From Burkholderiaceae bacterium (GTDB lineage: Bacteria > Pseudomonadota > Gammaproteobacteria > Burkholderiales > Burkholderiaceae), in the NCBI GenBank assembly GCA_947448625.1, contig CANFOT010000004.1, forward strand, positions 51,389-115,388: a DNA stretch of 64,000 bases, given 5' to 3'. The position numbers were made by a program, and so were the translations under genes. Below the pieces are notes generated by a model that did not search any database, was not told the origin of the DNA, and saw only the letters and a list, made by a program, of their open reading frames with translations. Position 1 is the first letter of the stretch; each line of letters starts with the position of its first letter. This document shows positions 8,508 through 16,357 of this stretch, piece by piece.

Positions 8508-8669
8508 GTGAACAAATTTAGTGTAAATTTAATCATAGCGGTATCCGCTTTTTTAATTGGCCTGGCAAGCGCCTCAGCTTTAAATCGATTTGACGTAGAA
8601 GAGCAGGCTCATCTAATGCAAAGCGCCCAATCAGATCCTATGGGGAATGTTAGGGCTAATCAGGACTAA
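8508..8669 (+). CDS. Small exported peptide (53 residues)
   Basis: A GTG-initiated frame preceded by AAAGGGAAG encodes a 53-residue peptide. Its first 26 residues form a textbook signal peptide (positive Lys, hydrophobic IIAVSAFLIGLA, SASA cleavage site). The mature peptide would be about 27 residues, polar and acidic, ending in RANQD. It lies between the boxes at 8372/8408 and a terminator at 8787, forming a self-contained transcription unit. No family is recognised. It is comparable in setting, not in sequence, to the exported protein at 12187-12513. Confidence 0.6.
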   Translation: MNKFSVNLIIAVSAFLIGLASASALNRFDVEEQAHLMQSAQSDPMGNVRANQD

Positions 8670-8670
8670 T

Positions 8671-8683
8671 ACTTTAGTTCTAA
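8671..8683 (+). promoter_or_regulatory. Degenerate copy of the ACTTTAG box
   Basis: ACTTTAGTTCTAA lies directly after the stop codon of the small exported peptide and differs from the box consensus at two positions. TTGACT follows 12 bp later (8696-8701), similar to the spacing after the first box at 8372, but no good -10 or gene follows before the terminator. It may be an extra binding site or an unannotated RNA promoter. Confidence 0.3.
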
Positions 8684-8786
8684 GCCCCGCAAATATTGAC
8701 TTTAGTCAAGTAGTCGCGCAATGCTGAGCTTTATAAATCAGATTCCTAACTATTCAAACTGGCGTGACAGCTATTTGAATATTGAT

Positions 8787-8812
8787 AACCACCTTTCGAG
8801 GTGGTTTTTTTT
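8787..8812 (+). terminator. Intrinsic terminator after the small exported peptide
   Basis: A 7-bp stem AACCACC/GGTGGTT (8787-8793 with 8800-8806), a 6-nt loop and eight T residues make a clear rho-independent terminator on the plus strand. Confidence 0.88.
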
Positions 8813-8835
8813 GGCATCGCTACCCACATAGACTG

Positions 8836-9534
8836 TCAGAAATGATAACCAAGTCCAAAAATAAAATCGTAGCCTGTTGCATCGGCTGTGGATCTGACGG
8901 TCGACCCACTATCAGTTAGGACTGTTACTGGTTTGGCCCTATTAACCGCATAATTTCCCTCGCCAAATGCATAGATGGACTCGGTGATGAATTGCTTGTA
9001 ACCCAAGCCATAAACCGTGCCGTTAACTCTATTGGATTGTTGGGGGTAGTTTCCGGGGGAGTTGGCATTGATAGTCGAGCCCGCATAACCTACTTTGGCA
9101 TAGACCAATCGAGTGTTGTCAATTGCATATCCCGGGATGATGGTGAAGCTAAAAACATTAGACACATCATACGTTCCCGTCTTTACTATCGTGCCATTGG
9201 TAACTAGCGTAGAGCCAGCAGATCGTGAGTGGCCTGGATATAGCGCGGCCCCAATTCCGAGTAGATAATTTCCGCTAACCCCAAAGTTGTAGCCGACAGC
9301 AATATTGGCTGCCGGCCCATTTGCATGGTTTGCTGTTGCTGTGTTGCTATAAGCTGTGCCGCTAGAGGTGGTAGTTGTGCCACTTGCGCCTTTGGGGATA
9401 TAACTCTCATATCCAATAAGCCCAAGCTGACCGTATGCGCCTATCCAAGGATTTGGGGTGGATTCTGCATATACGTTTGCTGAAATAGATATGCTGAGTA
9501 TCGATGCTATGTAGCTAAATTTAAGTACGCTCAT
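8836..9534 (-). CDS. Outer-membrane beta-barrel protein
   Basis: The 232-residue product has a signal peptide ending in NVYAES and alternating beta strands rich in Gly, Tyr and Asn. It ends in IFGLGYHF with a terminal Phe, the assembly signature of outer-membrane barrels of the OmpA/opacity-like type. The loop near residues 50-70 is unusually rich in Ser and Thr. It lies 22 bp downstream of the histidine kinase gene on the same strand and is probably the last gene of the two-component operon, which is uncommon and suggests that the barrel is either an output or a sensory accessory. Confidence 0.78.
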   Translation of the reverse strand: MSVLKFSYIASILSISISANVYAESTPNPWIGAYGQLGLIGYESYIPKGASGTTTTSSGTAYSNTATANHANGPAANIAVGYNFGVSGNYLLGIGAALYPGHSRSAGSTLVTNGTIVKTGTYDVSNVFSFTIIPGYAIDNTRLVYAKVGYAGSTINANSPGNYPQQSNRVNGTVYGLGYKQFITESIYAFGEGNYAVNRAKPVTVLTDSGSTVRSTADATGYDFIFGLGYHF

Positions 9535-9556
9535 TCTTTGTCTTGGTTTATTAAAG

Positions 9557-11314
9557 TTATTTTTTTAGAAGTAATTTGATTGCATCAACAATGTCGCTAT
9601 AGCCTATGGGTTTATAGAGAACCTTGATATTTAATTCTTTAAATAATTGAATGTGCTGAGGTGAGGTATCGGCGGTAATGATGATTGCCGGAATATCTAT
9701 ACCGAAGCTATCTCGCAACTGCTGAATAATGAGATCTCCAGTAGTCGTCTCAAGGCGATAGTCGCTTAAGATGCAGTCAATGTGATTGATGTTGGCTAGC
9801 TGATTCATTAGGGACTGGCTATTCTCGGGGAGTGAGAGTACGGCAAATCCATTTTGCGTTAATGCCTGCTTGTAGGCATCAAAAATCGTGTGATCATCCT
9901 CAAAAACAGCAATAGTTTTAGTCTCTAAAAGAACTTCTTGTGGACTTGGGCTTTCATGCGATACGTTTTTGATGAGACTTTCAGATCCATCTCTTAGGGG
10001 GAGGGAGGGATATTTTGTATGAAGGGTGATGGTTGTTCCAGATCCTAGGACGGAGTTAACGGATAGCTCTGTATCGGAGAGCTTGCAAAGTCTTTTAACA
10101 ATAGAGAGCCCAAGACCAAGTCCATCATGCATATTTCGGGTGCTATCCACTCTAAAAAATTCATCAAATATTTTATCTAGCAGGGTTGAGTCGATTCCGC
10201 AGCCAGTATCTTCAATCGTCATGTGCAAGCAATTATTCACGGCGGTGGCTTTTACCAGGATAGTTCCTATCGCGGTGTATTGAATGGCATTAGAAATGAG
10301 GTTGCCCATCAACTGCTGAAGCAGTAGCTTGTCACCATTGATCCCCATATTCATGAAGTCAAACTGAAGCACTAAATTCTTATTGGATGCAATTGGGGTG
10401 TAGGTGTTTGATAAAAAGCCAATCAACTCGATAAGCTCAAATGGTTTTTCTAGCTTATCTGAAGCGCCTGCATCTAGCTTACTTAAGTCCAATAGAGAGC
10501 TAAACATAGAATTTAAGGTTTTAATACTTTTCCTGATTTGTAGGAAATTGATTCTTTCTTTGGGATTGAGCTTATTTGGCTCAAATAGATCTAGATAGAT
10601 ATTTACGGCATGTAGTGGTTGTCTCAAATCATGGCTTGCCGTTGCAATAAATTTGGATTTTGCAATGTTTGCAGTAATTGCACTATTGCGCTCAAACTCA
10701 AGTGCCTTATTTAGGGTCTGATTTTGTATTTGTAGGCTAATCGTTTTTACCCATGACTTAGAGAAATACGACGCCATCTTTATTGCATATAAGGAGAATG
10801 CAAATTCTCCCAGAAGAATGGGCCATGGGAACATGAATGGAGGGATGAGTGAGACAATAAATTGCCCAATAAAGATCGGTAAAGCAAAGCATAGGAATGT
10901 CGGTCGATGAATCGAGTAGCCATAGAGGCCCACAAAAACTGCTGTTGAACTCATCAAGAGATATAGACATTGCAGGTTAAATGGCAGAGTCGGTGTAACA
11001 ATTAGCCATCCTAGCCCCCAGCAGGCAGTCACCGTGAACACACCTAGATTTAGGTTGAAGATCTTTTTCTTGGTGGATAGCGTTTGATCTTTATTTTTAG
11101 AAAAGACCATATAGGCCCTGAAGGCCACGCATAAAGCCATTGTCGTAAGCCAGACAATCAGATTCCCAAGAGCGGCTTCTTGAAATATCAAGGCCCCAGT
11201 AAGTACTGGGCCAATAACTGTCCCTGCAGTATTTGCCTTAGAGGCCGTTTCAAGAAATTGATATTTTTCTTCTAAAAGCAGCTCTTCATTGTTTTGCATG
11301 GAGTATGTATCCAT
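9557..11314 (-). CDS. Hybrid sensor histidine kinase with C-terminal receiver
   Basis: The 585-residue protein has a membrane region with about six hydrophobic segments (residues 30-185), then a HisKA domain with SHDLRQPLHA (phospho-acceptor His228), and an ATPase domain with N-box NLISNAIQYT (338-347), G1 DTGCGID (369-375) and G2 GLGLGLSIV. A receiver domain follows, with acidic residues FEDD near 471-474, phospho-acceptor Asp518 (LSDYR) and Lys568. There is no PAS or periplasmic sensory domain, so the membrane part probably senses. Its start is 3 bp from the stop of the LuxR regulator gene, so the two are co-expressed. The architecture resembles the RpfC/quinone-type hybrid kinases, but no ligand can be named. 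Confidence 0.92.
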   Translation of the reverse strand: MDTYSMQNNEELLLEEKYQFLETASKANTAGTVIGPVLTGALIFQEAALGNLIVWLTTMALCVAFRAYMVFSKNKDQTLSTKKKIFNLNLGVFTVTACWGLGWLIVTPTLPFNLQCLYLLMSSTAVFVGLYGYSIHRPTFLCFALPIFIGQFIVSLIPPFMFPWPILLGEFAFSLYAIKMASYFSKSWVKTISLQIQNQTLNKALEFERNSAITANIAKSKFIATASHDLRQPLHAVNIYLDLFEPNKLNPKERINFLQIRKSIKTLNSMFSSLLDLSKLDAGASDKLEKPFELIELIGFLSNTYTPIASNKNLVLQFDFMNMGINGDKLLLQQLMGNLISNAIQYTAIGTILVKATAVNNCLHMTIEDTGCGIDSTLLDKIFDEFFRVDSTRNMHDGLGLGLSIVKRLCKLSDTELSVNSVLGSGTTITLHTKYPSLPLRDGSESLIKNVSHESPSPQEVLLETKTIAVFEDDHTIFDAYKQALTQNGFAVLSLPENSQSLMNQLANINHIDCILSDYRLETTTGDLIIQQLRDSFGIDIPAIIITADTSPQHIQLFKELNIKVLYKPIGYSDIVDAIKLLLKK

Positions 11315-11317
11315 GCT

Positions 11318-11911
11318 CTATACCAAGCCATTTTCTTTTGCTTTGATGACGGCTTGAGTTCTATTGAATACTTTAATTTTCTTAAAGATTTCACCTAAAT
11401 GAACCTTCACAGTCTGCTCGCTAATATTGAGGGAGTAGGCAATCATCTTATTTGAGTCGCCATTAGAAATATGGCTGAGAATTTGTTTCTGCCTATCTGT
11501 CAGCCTGGTTACTTCAGGCTCCTTTGGGCATAAGCCCATTAATTCGCAGAGGCTTTGATAAATATATGAAGTTTCACTGCTCTTGGGAATGAAAATGCTA
11601 CAGCCGGCCTCAAGACATTCTTTTTCTAAGGCCTCTTTCTCAAGGCCAGAAATGGCGGCAATGGCCACCACCTCTTCAAGCTTTTTAAATTCCGTTATGC
11701 CAAAGAATTGACTTTCCGAGTCTGGAATTAGAAGGTCTAAAAGTATTATCCATTTCGACTTTTTAGAGTGGACTATCTTTAATCCCTCTTTGATCGAATT
11801 TGCTGAAAAGACCTGATTCCCTGATGCAAAGAATTTGCGGGTTAAAAACTGGTGAAGGGCATCCCTGTAGACCGGATGGTCATCTACGATCAGCAGTGAC
11901 ATCGAATGCAT
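11318..11911 (-). CDS. LuxR/NarL-type response regulator
   Basis: A 197-residue regulator with an N-terminal receiver (acidic Asp10-Asp11, phospho-acceptor Asp59 in LLDLLIPD, Lys110) and a C-terminal LuxR helix-turn-helix (about 136-197; LTDRQKQILSHISNG, then EQTVKVHLGEIFKKI). It is the first gene of an operon with the hybrid kinase and the outer-membrane barrel. Two ACTTTAGCTCTAG boxes lie 80-215 bp upstream of its start, and two further copies precede the small exported peptide beyond the operon's end. Self-regulation and control of both flanking exported proteins are therefore plausible. Confidence 0.92.
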   Translation of the reverse strand: MHSMSLLIVDDHPVYRDALHQFLTRKFFASGNQVFSANSIKEGLKIVHSKKSKWIILLDLLIPDSESQFFGITEFKKLEEVVAIAAISGLEKEALEKECLEAGCSIFIPKSSETSYIYQSLCELMGLCPKEPEVTRLTDRQKQILSHISNGDSNKMIAYSLNISEQTVKVHLGEIFKKIKVFNRTQAVIKAKENGLV

Positions 11912-11988
11912 AGATACCCTTGTTTTTAGGCTAAGTAGTGCGCATATTTAGAGGGATTTATTATGTCATCCATCATATTTGTATTTCT

Positions 11989-12041
11989 AATACTTTAGCT
12001 CTAGATAAGGGGTTGACTCAGATCAATTAATTGGATTTAAC
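11989..12041 (+). promoter_or_regulatory. ACTTTAGCTCTAG box and sigma-70-like promoter, rightward
   Basis: The box at 11992-12004 is followed 8 bp later by TTGACT (12013-12018), a 17-bp spacer and TTTAAC (12036-12041). This is a good activator-dependent promoter layout (operator directly upstream of -35), pointing at the small exported protein at 12187. Confidence 0.5.
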
Positions 12042-12097
12042 CACATATTTGGGCTCAATATTAGGGCTTTCACTTAGCTTGAGCTGATGGCGCGAAA

Positions 12098-12125
12098 TGC
12101 CAATTTGCTTGCTAGAGCTAAAGTT
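12098..12125 (-). promoter_or_regulatory. Reverse-oriented box with -35-like element, leftward
   Basis: On the minus strand AACTTTAGCTCTAGC (12125-12111) is followed after 7 bp by TTGGCA (12103-12098). This is the same box-to-hexamer spacing as in the rightward promoter at 11989. It would drive the response-regulator operon leftward with a leader of about 150 nt. The -10 is weak. Confidence 0.4.
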
Positions 12126-12186
12126 CTATAGATGCGAATCAGTGGCGATCTTAGGATGGTTCAAATTCAATCTCTGGAGATCTACC

Positions 12187-12513
12187 ATGCCATCAACCTC
12201 TTTTTTTAGTCGTCATTCATTGATTGCCTTGCTGACATTAGCCACTCTTATTTTTGGCTCCGTAGCGATTGCCGGAACGCAGATTCAGGCTGGCATTGAT
12301 GCGCAGTATCGGGAAGATCGAAATAACCCACACCGGATCCCAAGCCCCATAGATTCCAAGTCTCAAGAAATATTGCAAGAGGCTATAGTTATCAGGGGTG
12401 AAGTTAAGGAGGAGGCTGTGGAACTAGTTGATACTATTCACAGCCTTGCTTTTAGAGGGCAGAACAGCTATTCACAGCCAATTTTGGATTACACGACAGG
12501 AACATCGAACTAA
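12187..12513 (+). CDS. Small exported protein of unknown function
   Basis: The 108-residue product has a signal peptide (MPSTSFFSRHSLIALLTLAT, cleavage near VAIAGT). The mature part is polar with a short acidic helix (ILQEAIVIRGEVKEEAVELV). The ATG at 12187 is preceded by TGGAGA six bases upstream; an upstream in-frame start at 12097 lacks the signal and overlaps a regulatory box. It is divergent from the two-component operon and downstream of a box-linked promoter, so it is probably a target of that regulator. No homologous family is recognised. Confidence 0.65.
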   Translation: MPSTSFFSRHSLIALLTLATLIFGSVAIAGTQIQAGIDAQYREDRNNPHRIPSPIDSKSQEILQEAIVIRGEVKEEAVELVDTIHSLAFRGQNSYSQPILDYTTGTSN

Positions 12514-12534
12514 GGCTTTCTGCAAAGACTATTT

Positions 12535-12564
12535 AGGATTCCACGGCTTGAATTATGGAATCTT
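12535..12564. terminator. Hairpin between convergent genes
   Basis: GATTCCA at 12537-12543 pairs with TGGAATC at 12556-12562 across a 12-nt loop. There is no strong T-tract, so it is a hairpin of possible terminator function between the genes ending at 12513 and 12596. Confidence 0.4.
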
Positions 12565-12595
12565 AATCAAGTATCTTTAGGCATAGAAGGCGTAA

Positions 12596-13213
12596 TTAGA
12601 AGACTGAGCTATAGGCGCTTGCATCAGAACGTTCTTTATTTGGCTTATGAGTCGAGATGGTGCCGATGGTGATAAAGCATAGGGGCTCCTCCTTGTCTTT
12701 CAGTCGGAACAACTCCCTCATATTCTTGCTATAGAGTGCTTTGCCACTTGATAGGCCTGAACCAAATCCCAGGGCGTTGGCCATTAACAAAACATTCTGG
12801 ATCGCACAGCCTGCTGAAATGAGTTTTTCTTGTACGGGAATGTTATCCAGCTCATTATTTAATTTAGCTGTTACCAATAAAAGTAATGGCCCTCGAAATG
12901 CTTTATTCCGGGCCTCTTCAATTTGTATGGGTGTTGCAGTGGAGTCCCTGTCAATAAGTGCATTGGCAAATAGCTTGGCCAATAGTTCTCGACTCTCGGG
13001 GCTCACTTCATAAAAGTGCCAAGGACTTGTCTTGCCATGGTCAGGGGCAGCTCCAGCTGCATTCAGAATTTCTAATTTCTGTGCTGGGTTGGGGCCCGGC
13101 GCAATCAGTCGTTTCGGGGATACATGCTGACGACTATGAATGAGTGCATTCGCAAAACCCCCCAAAGAATCCAAGTCATTAAAACCCAAAATGACTGAGT
13201 CCTGGATGGTCAT
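12596..13213 (-). CDS. Nitroreductase-family flavoprotein (YdjA-like)
   Basis: The 205-residue protein carries the nitroreductase signatures of the small YdjA type: SRQHVSPKR near residues 27-36 (FMN phosphate contact), [19 protein letters not shown] (about 52-70), and [20 protein letters not shown] (about 135-154). Such proteins bind FMN and reduce nitro or quinone compounds with NAD(P)H in the cytoplasm; the physiological substrate is unknown. Its start overlaps the end of the DUF1348 gene by 35 bp, with AGAAGG before the ATG, so the two are co-translated. Confidence 0.85.
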   Translation of the reverse strand: MTIQDSVILGFNDLDSLGGFANALIHSRQHVSPKRLIAPGPNPAQKLEILNAAGAAPDHGKTSPWHFYEVSPESRELLAKLFANALIDRDSTATPIQIEEARNKAFRGPLLLLVTAKLNNELDNIPVQEKLISAGCAIQNVLLMANALGFGSGLSSGKALYSKNMRELFRLKDKEEPLCFITIGTISTHKPNKERSDASAYSSVF

Positions 13214-13646
13214 CCGGCCTTCTGCCTAAAGGCCAAAAGAACTGTCTATCGGACTCTTTGATTGGCAGATCATTAATGCTCGCAAAGCGTCTCATCATGA
13301 AGCCATTTTCATTGAATTCCCAATTTTCATTACCGAAGCTACGTGACCAGTTACCGGAGTCATCTCGGCATTCATAAGCAAAGCGAACAGCAATTCTGTT
13401 GTCCGTATAAGCCCAGAGTTCTTTAATCAAGCGGTATTCGAGCTCTTTCGCCCATTTCCGATGAAGAAACTCTTTCACTTGCTCTCGACCTTTAGGAAAT
13501 TCAGCTCGGTTTCTCCAAATCGTATCTTCCGTATAGACTAGGGAAACTTTTTCAGGGTCCCGGGTATTCCAGGCATCTTCAGCCATCCGAATCTTCTGAA
13601 TCGCTGTTTCTTGGGTGAAGGGGGGTAGCGGCGCTTTTTGTTCCAT
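13179..13646 (-). CDS. DUF1348 / NTF2-like protein
   Basis: A 155-residue protein of the SnoaL/NTF2-like superfamily, DUF1348 type, recognisable from [27 protein letters not shown] N-terminal helix and strand (Trp and Asp pattern), [24 protein letters not shown], and the C-terminal [16 protein letters not shown] chose the ATG at 13646 ([10 protein letters not shown]) because it gives the usual family length and has a weak GGA upstream; longer starts at 13676 or 13745 add a non-family leader. It is divergent from the HPP/CBS gene and overlaps the nitroreductase gene. Function is unknown. Confidence 0.82.
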   Translation of the reverse strand: MEQKAPLPPFTQETAIQKIRMAEDAWNTRDPEKVSLVYTEDTIWRNRAEFPKGREQVKEFLHRKWAKELEYRLIKELWAYTDNRIAVRFAYECRDDSGNWSRSFGNENWEFNENGFMMRRFASINDLPIKESDRQFFWPLGRRPDDHPGLSHFGF

Positions 13647-13759
13647 GGCTTTTTCCGGTGAGTTCTTGATATTCATAACAATATAGAAAGTTCTGCCTAA
13701 AATAGACCATAAAGTGCCAAATTTGGTGCATACAACCTTACTCACTATCGGAGTATGTC

Positions 13760-14899
13760 TTGCGAAAATTCTTCAGCCAATTAATCCGTGGATTGCTACC
13801 AGAGGCTAGTTCAGTTTCATGGTCTGAACGTGTCAGATCGGCCCTGGGAGTAGTGCTTGGTTTGATGGCGATCATCAGTTTGGGTTTGCTAGTTACCAGT
13901 CGTGGCTATGGCGCTCCGTGGATTGTTGCTTCGATGGGTGCCAGTGCATTTTTACTTTTTGTGCTCCCCTCAAGTCCTATGGCGCAACCCTGGGCAGTTA
14001 TTGGGGGCAGTTGTATTTCTGCCTTGGTAGGCATCATATGTACGCGCTTTGTTCACGACTTGGCATTATTAATTCCCCTGTCGGTTGGACTCTCAATTTT
14101 GGCCATGTTTGCTTTGCGATGTTTGCATGCACCTGCCGCAGCTCTGGCACTATTAATTCCCTTAAATGGATTGGTAGATATTCAGTTTGTGCTGTTCCCT
14201 GTCCTTGGAAACGCAGCTCTGCTTGTAGCTTGCGCAATGATTTACAACTCGCTCACAGGAAAGCCGTATCCACATCGCCCCAAGCCGACTGTAGATTCAT
14301 CTCCACAAGAAAAGCGCGACCGTAAAATTGAAGATGAAGAAATTAATACTGTATTAGCAAAATATAACCAGGTCATTGATATCAATAAAGATGATTTGGC
14401 TAATTTAATTTCTCAGGTCGAGCATGGGGCTTATCAAAAGAAACTGCAAAGCATGCTGTGTAAAAATATTATGACTACAGAAGTTTTCTTTGTAGCCATG
14501 AATGCCCCTTTAGATGAGGCGTGGAATCTATTGCGCAATCGTCGTGTTAAGGCTCTGCCAGTAATAGATGGCGCCCGAAGGGTCCTTGGAATCATTACTT
14601 TAGAAGACTTTATTAAAAGTGCGGCAGTCGATTTCCATCAAAGCTTTGGACAGCGCATCAGGGGTTTTATGCGAACGGCAATACCCGGTTTAAATAGCCT
14701 GCCCAATGCTGTTGGGCAGGTGATGAGTAAGCCGGTGAGGGTGATTAGTGAAGATCGCAATATGCTTGATCTTGCTGAAATATTTTGCGGGGATGGCCAT
14801 CACCATATTCCCGTAATTAATTCAGAGAAGCAGTTGGTTGGCATGATTACACAATCTGACTTTGTTAAAGCGATCGACCAGTCAATTGATATTCGTTAG
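13760..14899 (+). CDS. HPP-family membrane protein with C-terminal CBS pair
   Basis: The 379-residue protein has an N-terminal HPP-family membrane domain (four to five hydrophobic segments, residues 25-165; [24 protein letters not shown] helix), a charged linker, and two CBS domains (about 235-290 and 320-375; [18 protein letters not shown] and [20 protein letters not shown]). The initiator is TTG at 13760 with GGAG upstream. The family's HPP motif reads HAPAAA here, so the eponymous second residue is changed. HPP proteins have been linked to nitrite transport in plastids and cyanobacteria, which fits the nearby nitrate operon, but the role is inferred; CBS domains suggest nucleotide-gated control. 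Confidence 0.85.
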   Translation: MRKFFSQLIRGLLPEASSVSWSERVRSALGVVLGLMAIISLGLLVTSRGYGAPWIVASMGASAFLLFVLPSSPMAQPWAVIGGSCISALVGIICTRFVHDLALLIPLSVGLSILAMFALRCLHAPAAALALLIPLNGLVDIQFVLFPVLGNAALLVACAMIYNSLTGKPYPHRPKPTVDSSPQEKRDRKIEDEEINTVLAKYNQVIDINKDDLANLISQVEHGAYQKKLQSMLCKNIMTTEVFFVAMNAPLDEAWNLLRNRRVKALPVIDGARRVLGIITLEDFIKSAAVDFHQSFGQRIRGFMRTAIPGLNSLPNAVGQVMSKPVRVISEDRNMLDLAEIFCGDGHHHIPVINSEKQLVGMITQSDFVKAIDQSIDIR

Positions 14900-14927
14900 A
14901 TATCATGATTTCATTGACATGAATAGC

Positions 14928-15440
14928 TTACCCCCAAACACTCCAATTTCTTGATTGTGGTGAGGGCTCATTCCATCTGACTGGGTAATGGAGTGCTTTA
15001 CCTGGAGTGAGTCGGCTCCAAACTGCTGCAACGACTGCCAGAATTGTAACGCCTAGCAAAACAACTACTACCAGATGGCTAAATCCAGCATGTGCTTGGA
15101 TCATGATGAGTGGGTTCGCTCCAGCTGGTGGATGAACAGTTCGCGTGAGCAACAATACGCCCAGAGTCAGGACTTCTGCTAATAAGTAAACCCACAGCGC
15201 ATCGCTAAAGAGTTGGTAGCAAATAATGCCGATCAGCGAGCTGATTAGGTGACCACCAAATAGCGCTCTTGGCTGGGCAGCTGGAGCGCCAGTGAGGCCA
15301 AATAGAAATATCGTAGAGCCACCAAGAGATGCAAGCAGTAATGGTGATGTTGGTGGTTTGGTAAATATTAAGGCCAAGCCCAGCGCAATCATGGCGCCTA
15401 ATGAAACCCACATTAATCGCATTGCGGTTTTCAGCATCAC
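14928..15440 (-). CDS. HPP-family membrane protein (single domain)
   Basis: The 170-residue integral membrane protein has four to five hydrophobic helices and the canonical motif TVHPPAGANPLI (about residues 101-112), plus SPLLLASLGGSTIFLFGL near residue 32. The start is GTG at 15440 or ATG at 15437, one or four bases after the TAA of trpD2, so it is translationally coupled to the nitrate operon. HPP proteins have been reported as nitrite transporters in photosynthetic organisms; placement after nasA-nirBD makes a nitrite or nitrate role attractive. This is inference from family and context. Confidence 0.82.
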   Translation of the reverse strand: MMLKTAMRLMWVSLGAMIALGLALIFTKPPTSPLLLASLGGSTIFLFGLTGAPAAQPRALFGGHLISSLIGIICYQLFSDALWVYLLAEVLTLGVLLLTRTVHPPAGANPLIMIQAHAGFSHLVVVVLLGVTILAVVAAVWSRLTPGKALHYPVRWNEPSPQSRNWSVWG

Positions 15441-15441
15441 T

Positions 15442-16350
15442 TTAGATCAAGCCAGCCATTTTGGCGATTGTATTGGCTTGCTTTAGGATCGATCCTGGAC
15501 AGGCGATCTCACCGGATAATATTTTTTTCGTTATCAAGGCTGTCGATTGAGCATCGATTTCTATAAATGGATTTGAATCTGCAAAACGTTCTTCAGGAAT
15601 AGTTTTTTCTTCTTGATTTGAAAATAGAAAATGCATTTCAGGGAGCCTTTGTAGAGAGGCGGTAGGCTCTCCTTCGCTGCCCCTCATCAAAATAGCATTG
15701 GCTGACTGGAGCTGAAAGTACTCTCTCAGCTTTTCTGGATATTCCGGATGTGTGTAGTTTGAAACTTGCCAAGGGTCTTGATTGGTTGGGTTAATTAGCT
15801 TTGCCAGGACATGCCCTGTATTACGCAGGCCAATTTTCTCTCTGACGTCTAGTAATTTTTGGAGTGCCGGGGAAAGGATGCTGAGAGGATAAAAGATCGG
15901 CGTGTTTGAGTTCAGGAGCGAATTGAACTCATGCGGATGAGTGAGGGTTGGCCAGTCGAGGGCTTTAAAAATCTCATGGCTGGTTATTCTCGTCTGATCT
16001 TTTTCTACGCCCTGAATAAGAACAGTAAATCCCTGTCTAGAAAGCATGCCAGCTAAAAGCGGGGTTAAATTTGCTTGTTTTCTTGCGCCGTTATAGCTTG
16101 GTAAAACAATGCATGGACGCGAGCCTGGATTGATCAAATTCAAATGAGGCTCTAAAGCATCCATAAAACCCATGAGCTCAGAGACAGACTCACCTTTAAT
16201 CCGCATGGCAATACAAAAGGCGCCAAGCTCAAGATCGCTGACCCTGCTAGCTAGAATTTTTGCAAAAACTTCTTTAGCCTGACTACGGTCCAGATTGCCT
16301 GCGCCTTTGCTACCTCGGCCAATGACCTTTAAGAAAGAACTAATACTCAT
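15442..16350 (-). CDS. ybiB: TrpD2 / YbiB-like protein
   Basis: A 302-residue protein with the fold of anthranilate phosphoribosyltransferase: an N-terminal helical domain (MSISSFLKVIGRGSKGAGNL, EVFAKILASRVSDLELGAF) and an alpha/beta domain with GARKQANLTPLLAGMLSRQG and GHVLAKLINP. The PRPP-binding glycine motif of true TrpD (GTGGD) is replaced by PSYNGARK, the typical feature of the YbiB/TrpD2 subgroup, whose members bind nucleic acid rather than make tryptophan. It lies 7 bp after nasA. Association with nitrate assimilation operons is frequent in Burkholderiales as I know them. The role there is not established. Confidence 0.82.
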   Translation of the reverse strand: MSISSFLKVIGRGSKGAGNLDRSQAKEVFAKILASRVSDLELGAFCIAMRIKGESVSELMGFMDALEPHLNLINPGSRPCIVLPSYNGARKQANLTPLLAGMLSRQGFTVLIQGVEKDQTRITSHEIFKALDWPTLTHPHEFNSLLNSNTPIFYPLSILSPALQKLLDVREKIGLRNTGHVLAKLINPTNQDPWQVSNYTHPEYPEKLREYFQLQSANAILMRGSEGEPTASLQRLPEMHFLFSNQEEKTIPEERFADSNPFIEIDAQSTALITKKILSGEIACPGSILKQANTIAKMAGLI

Positions 16351-16357
16351 TTCGGGA

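Noticed and set aside
8721..8831. 36-residue plus-strand frame starting MLSFINQ
   Set aside because: It runs straight through the terminator at 8787-8812 and has no ribosome-binding site, so it is most likely chance.
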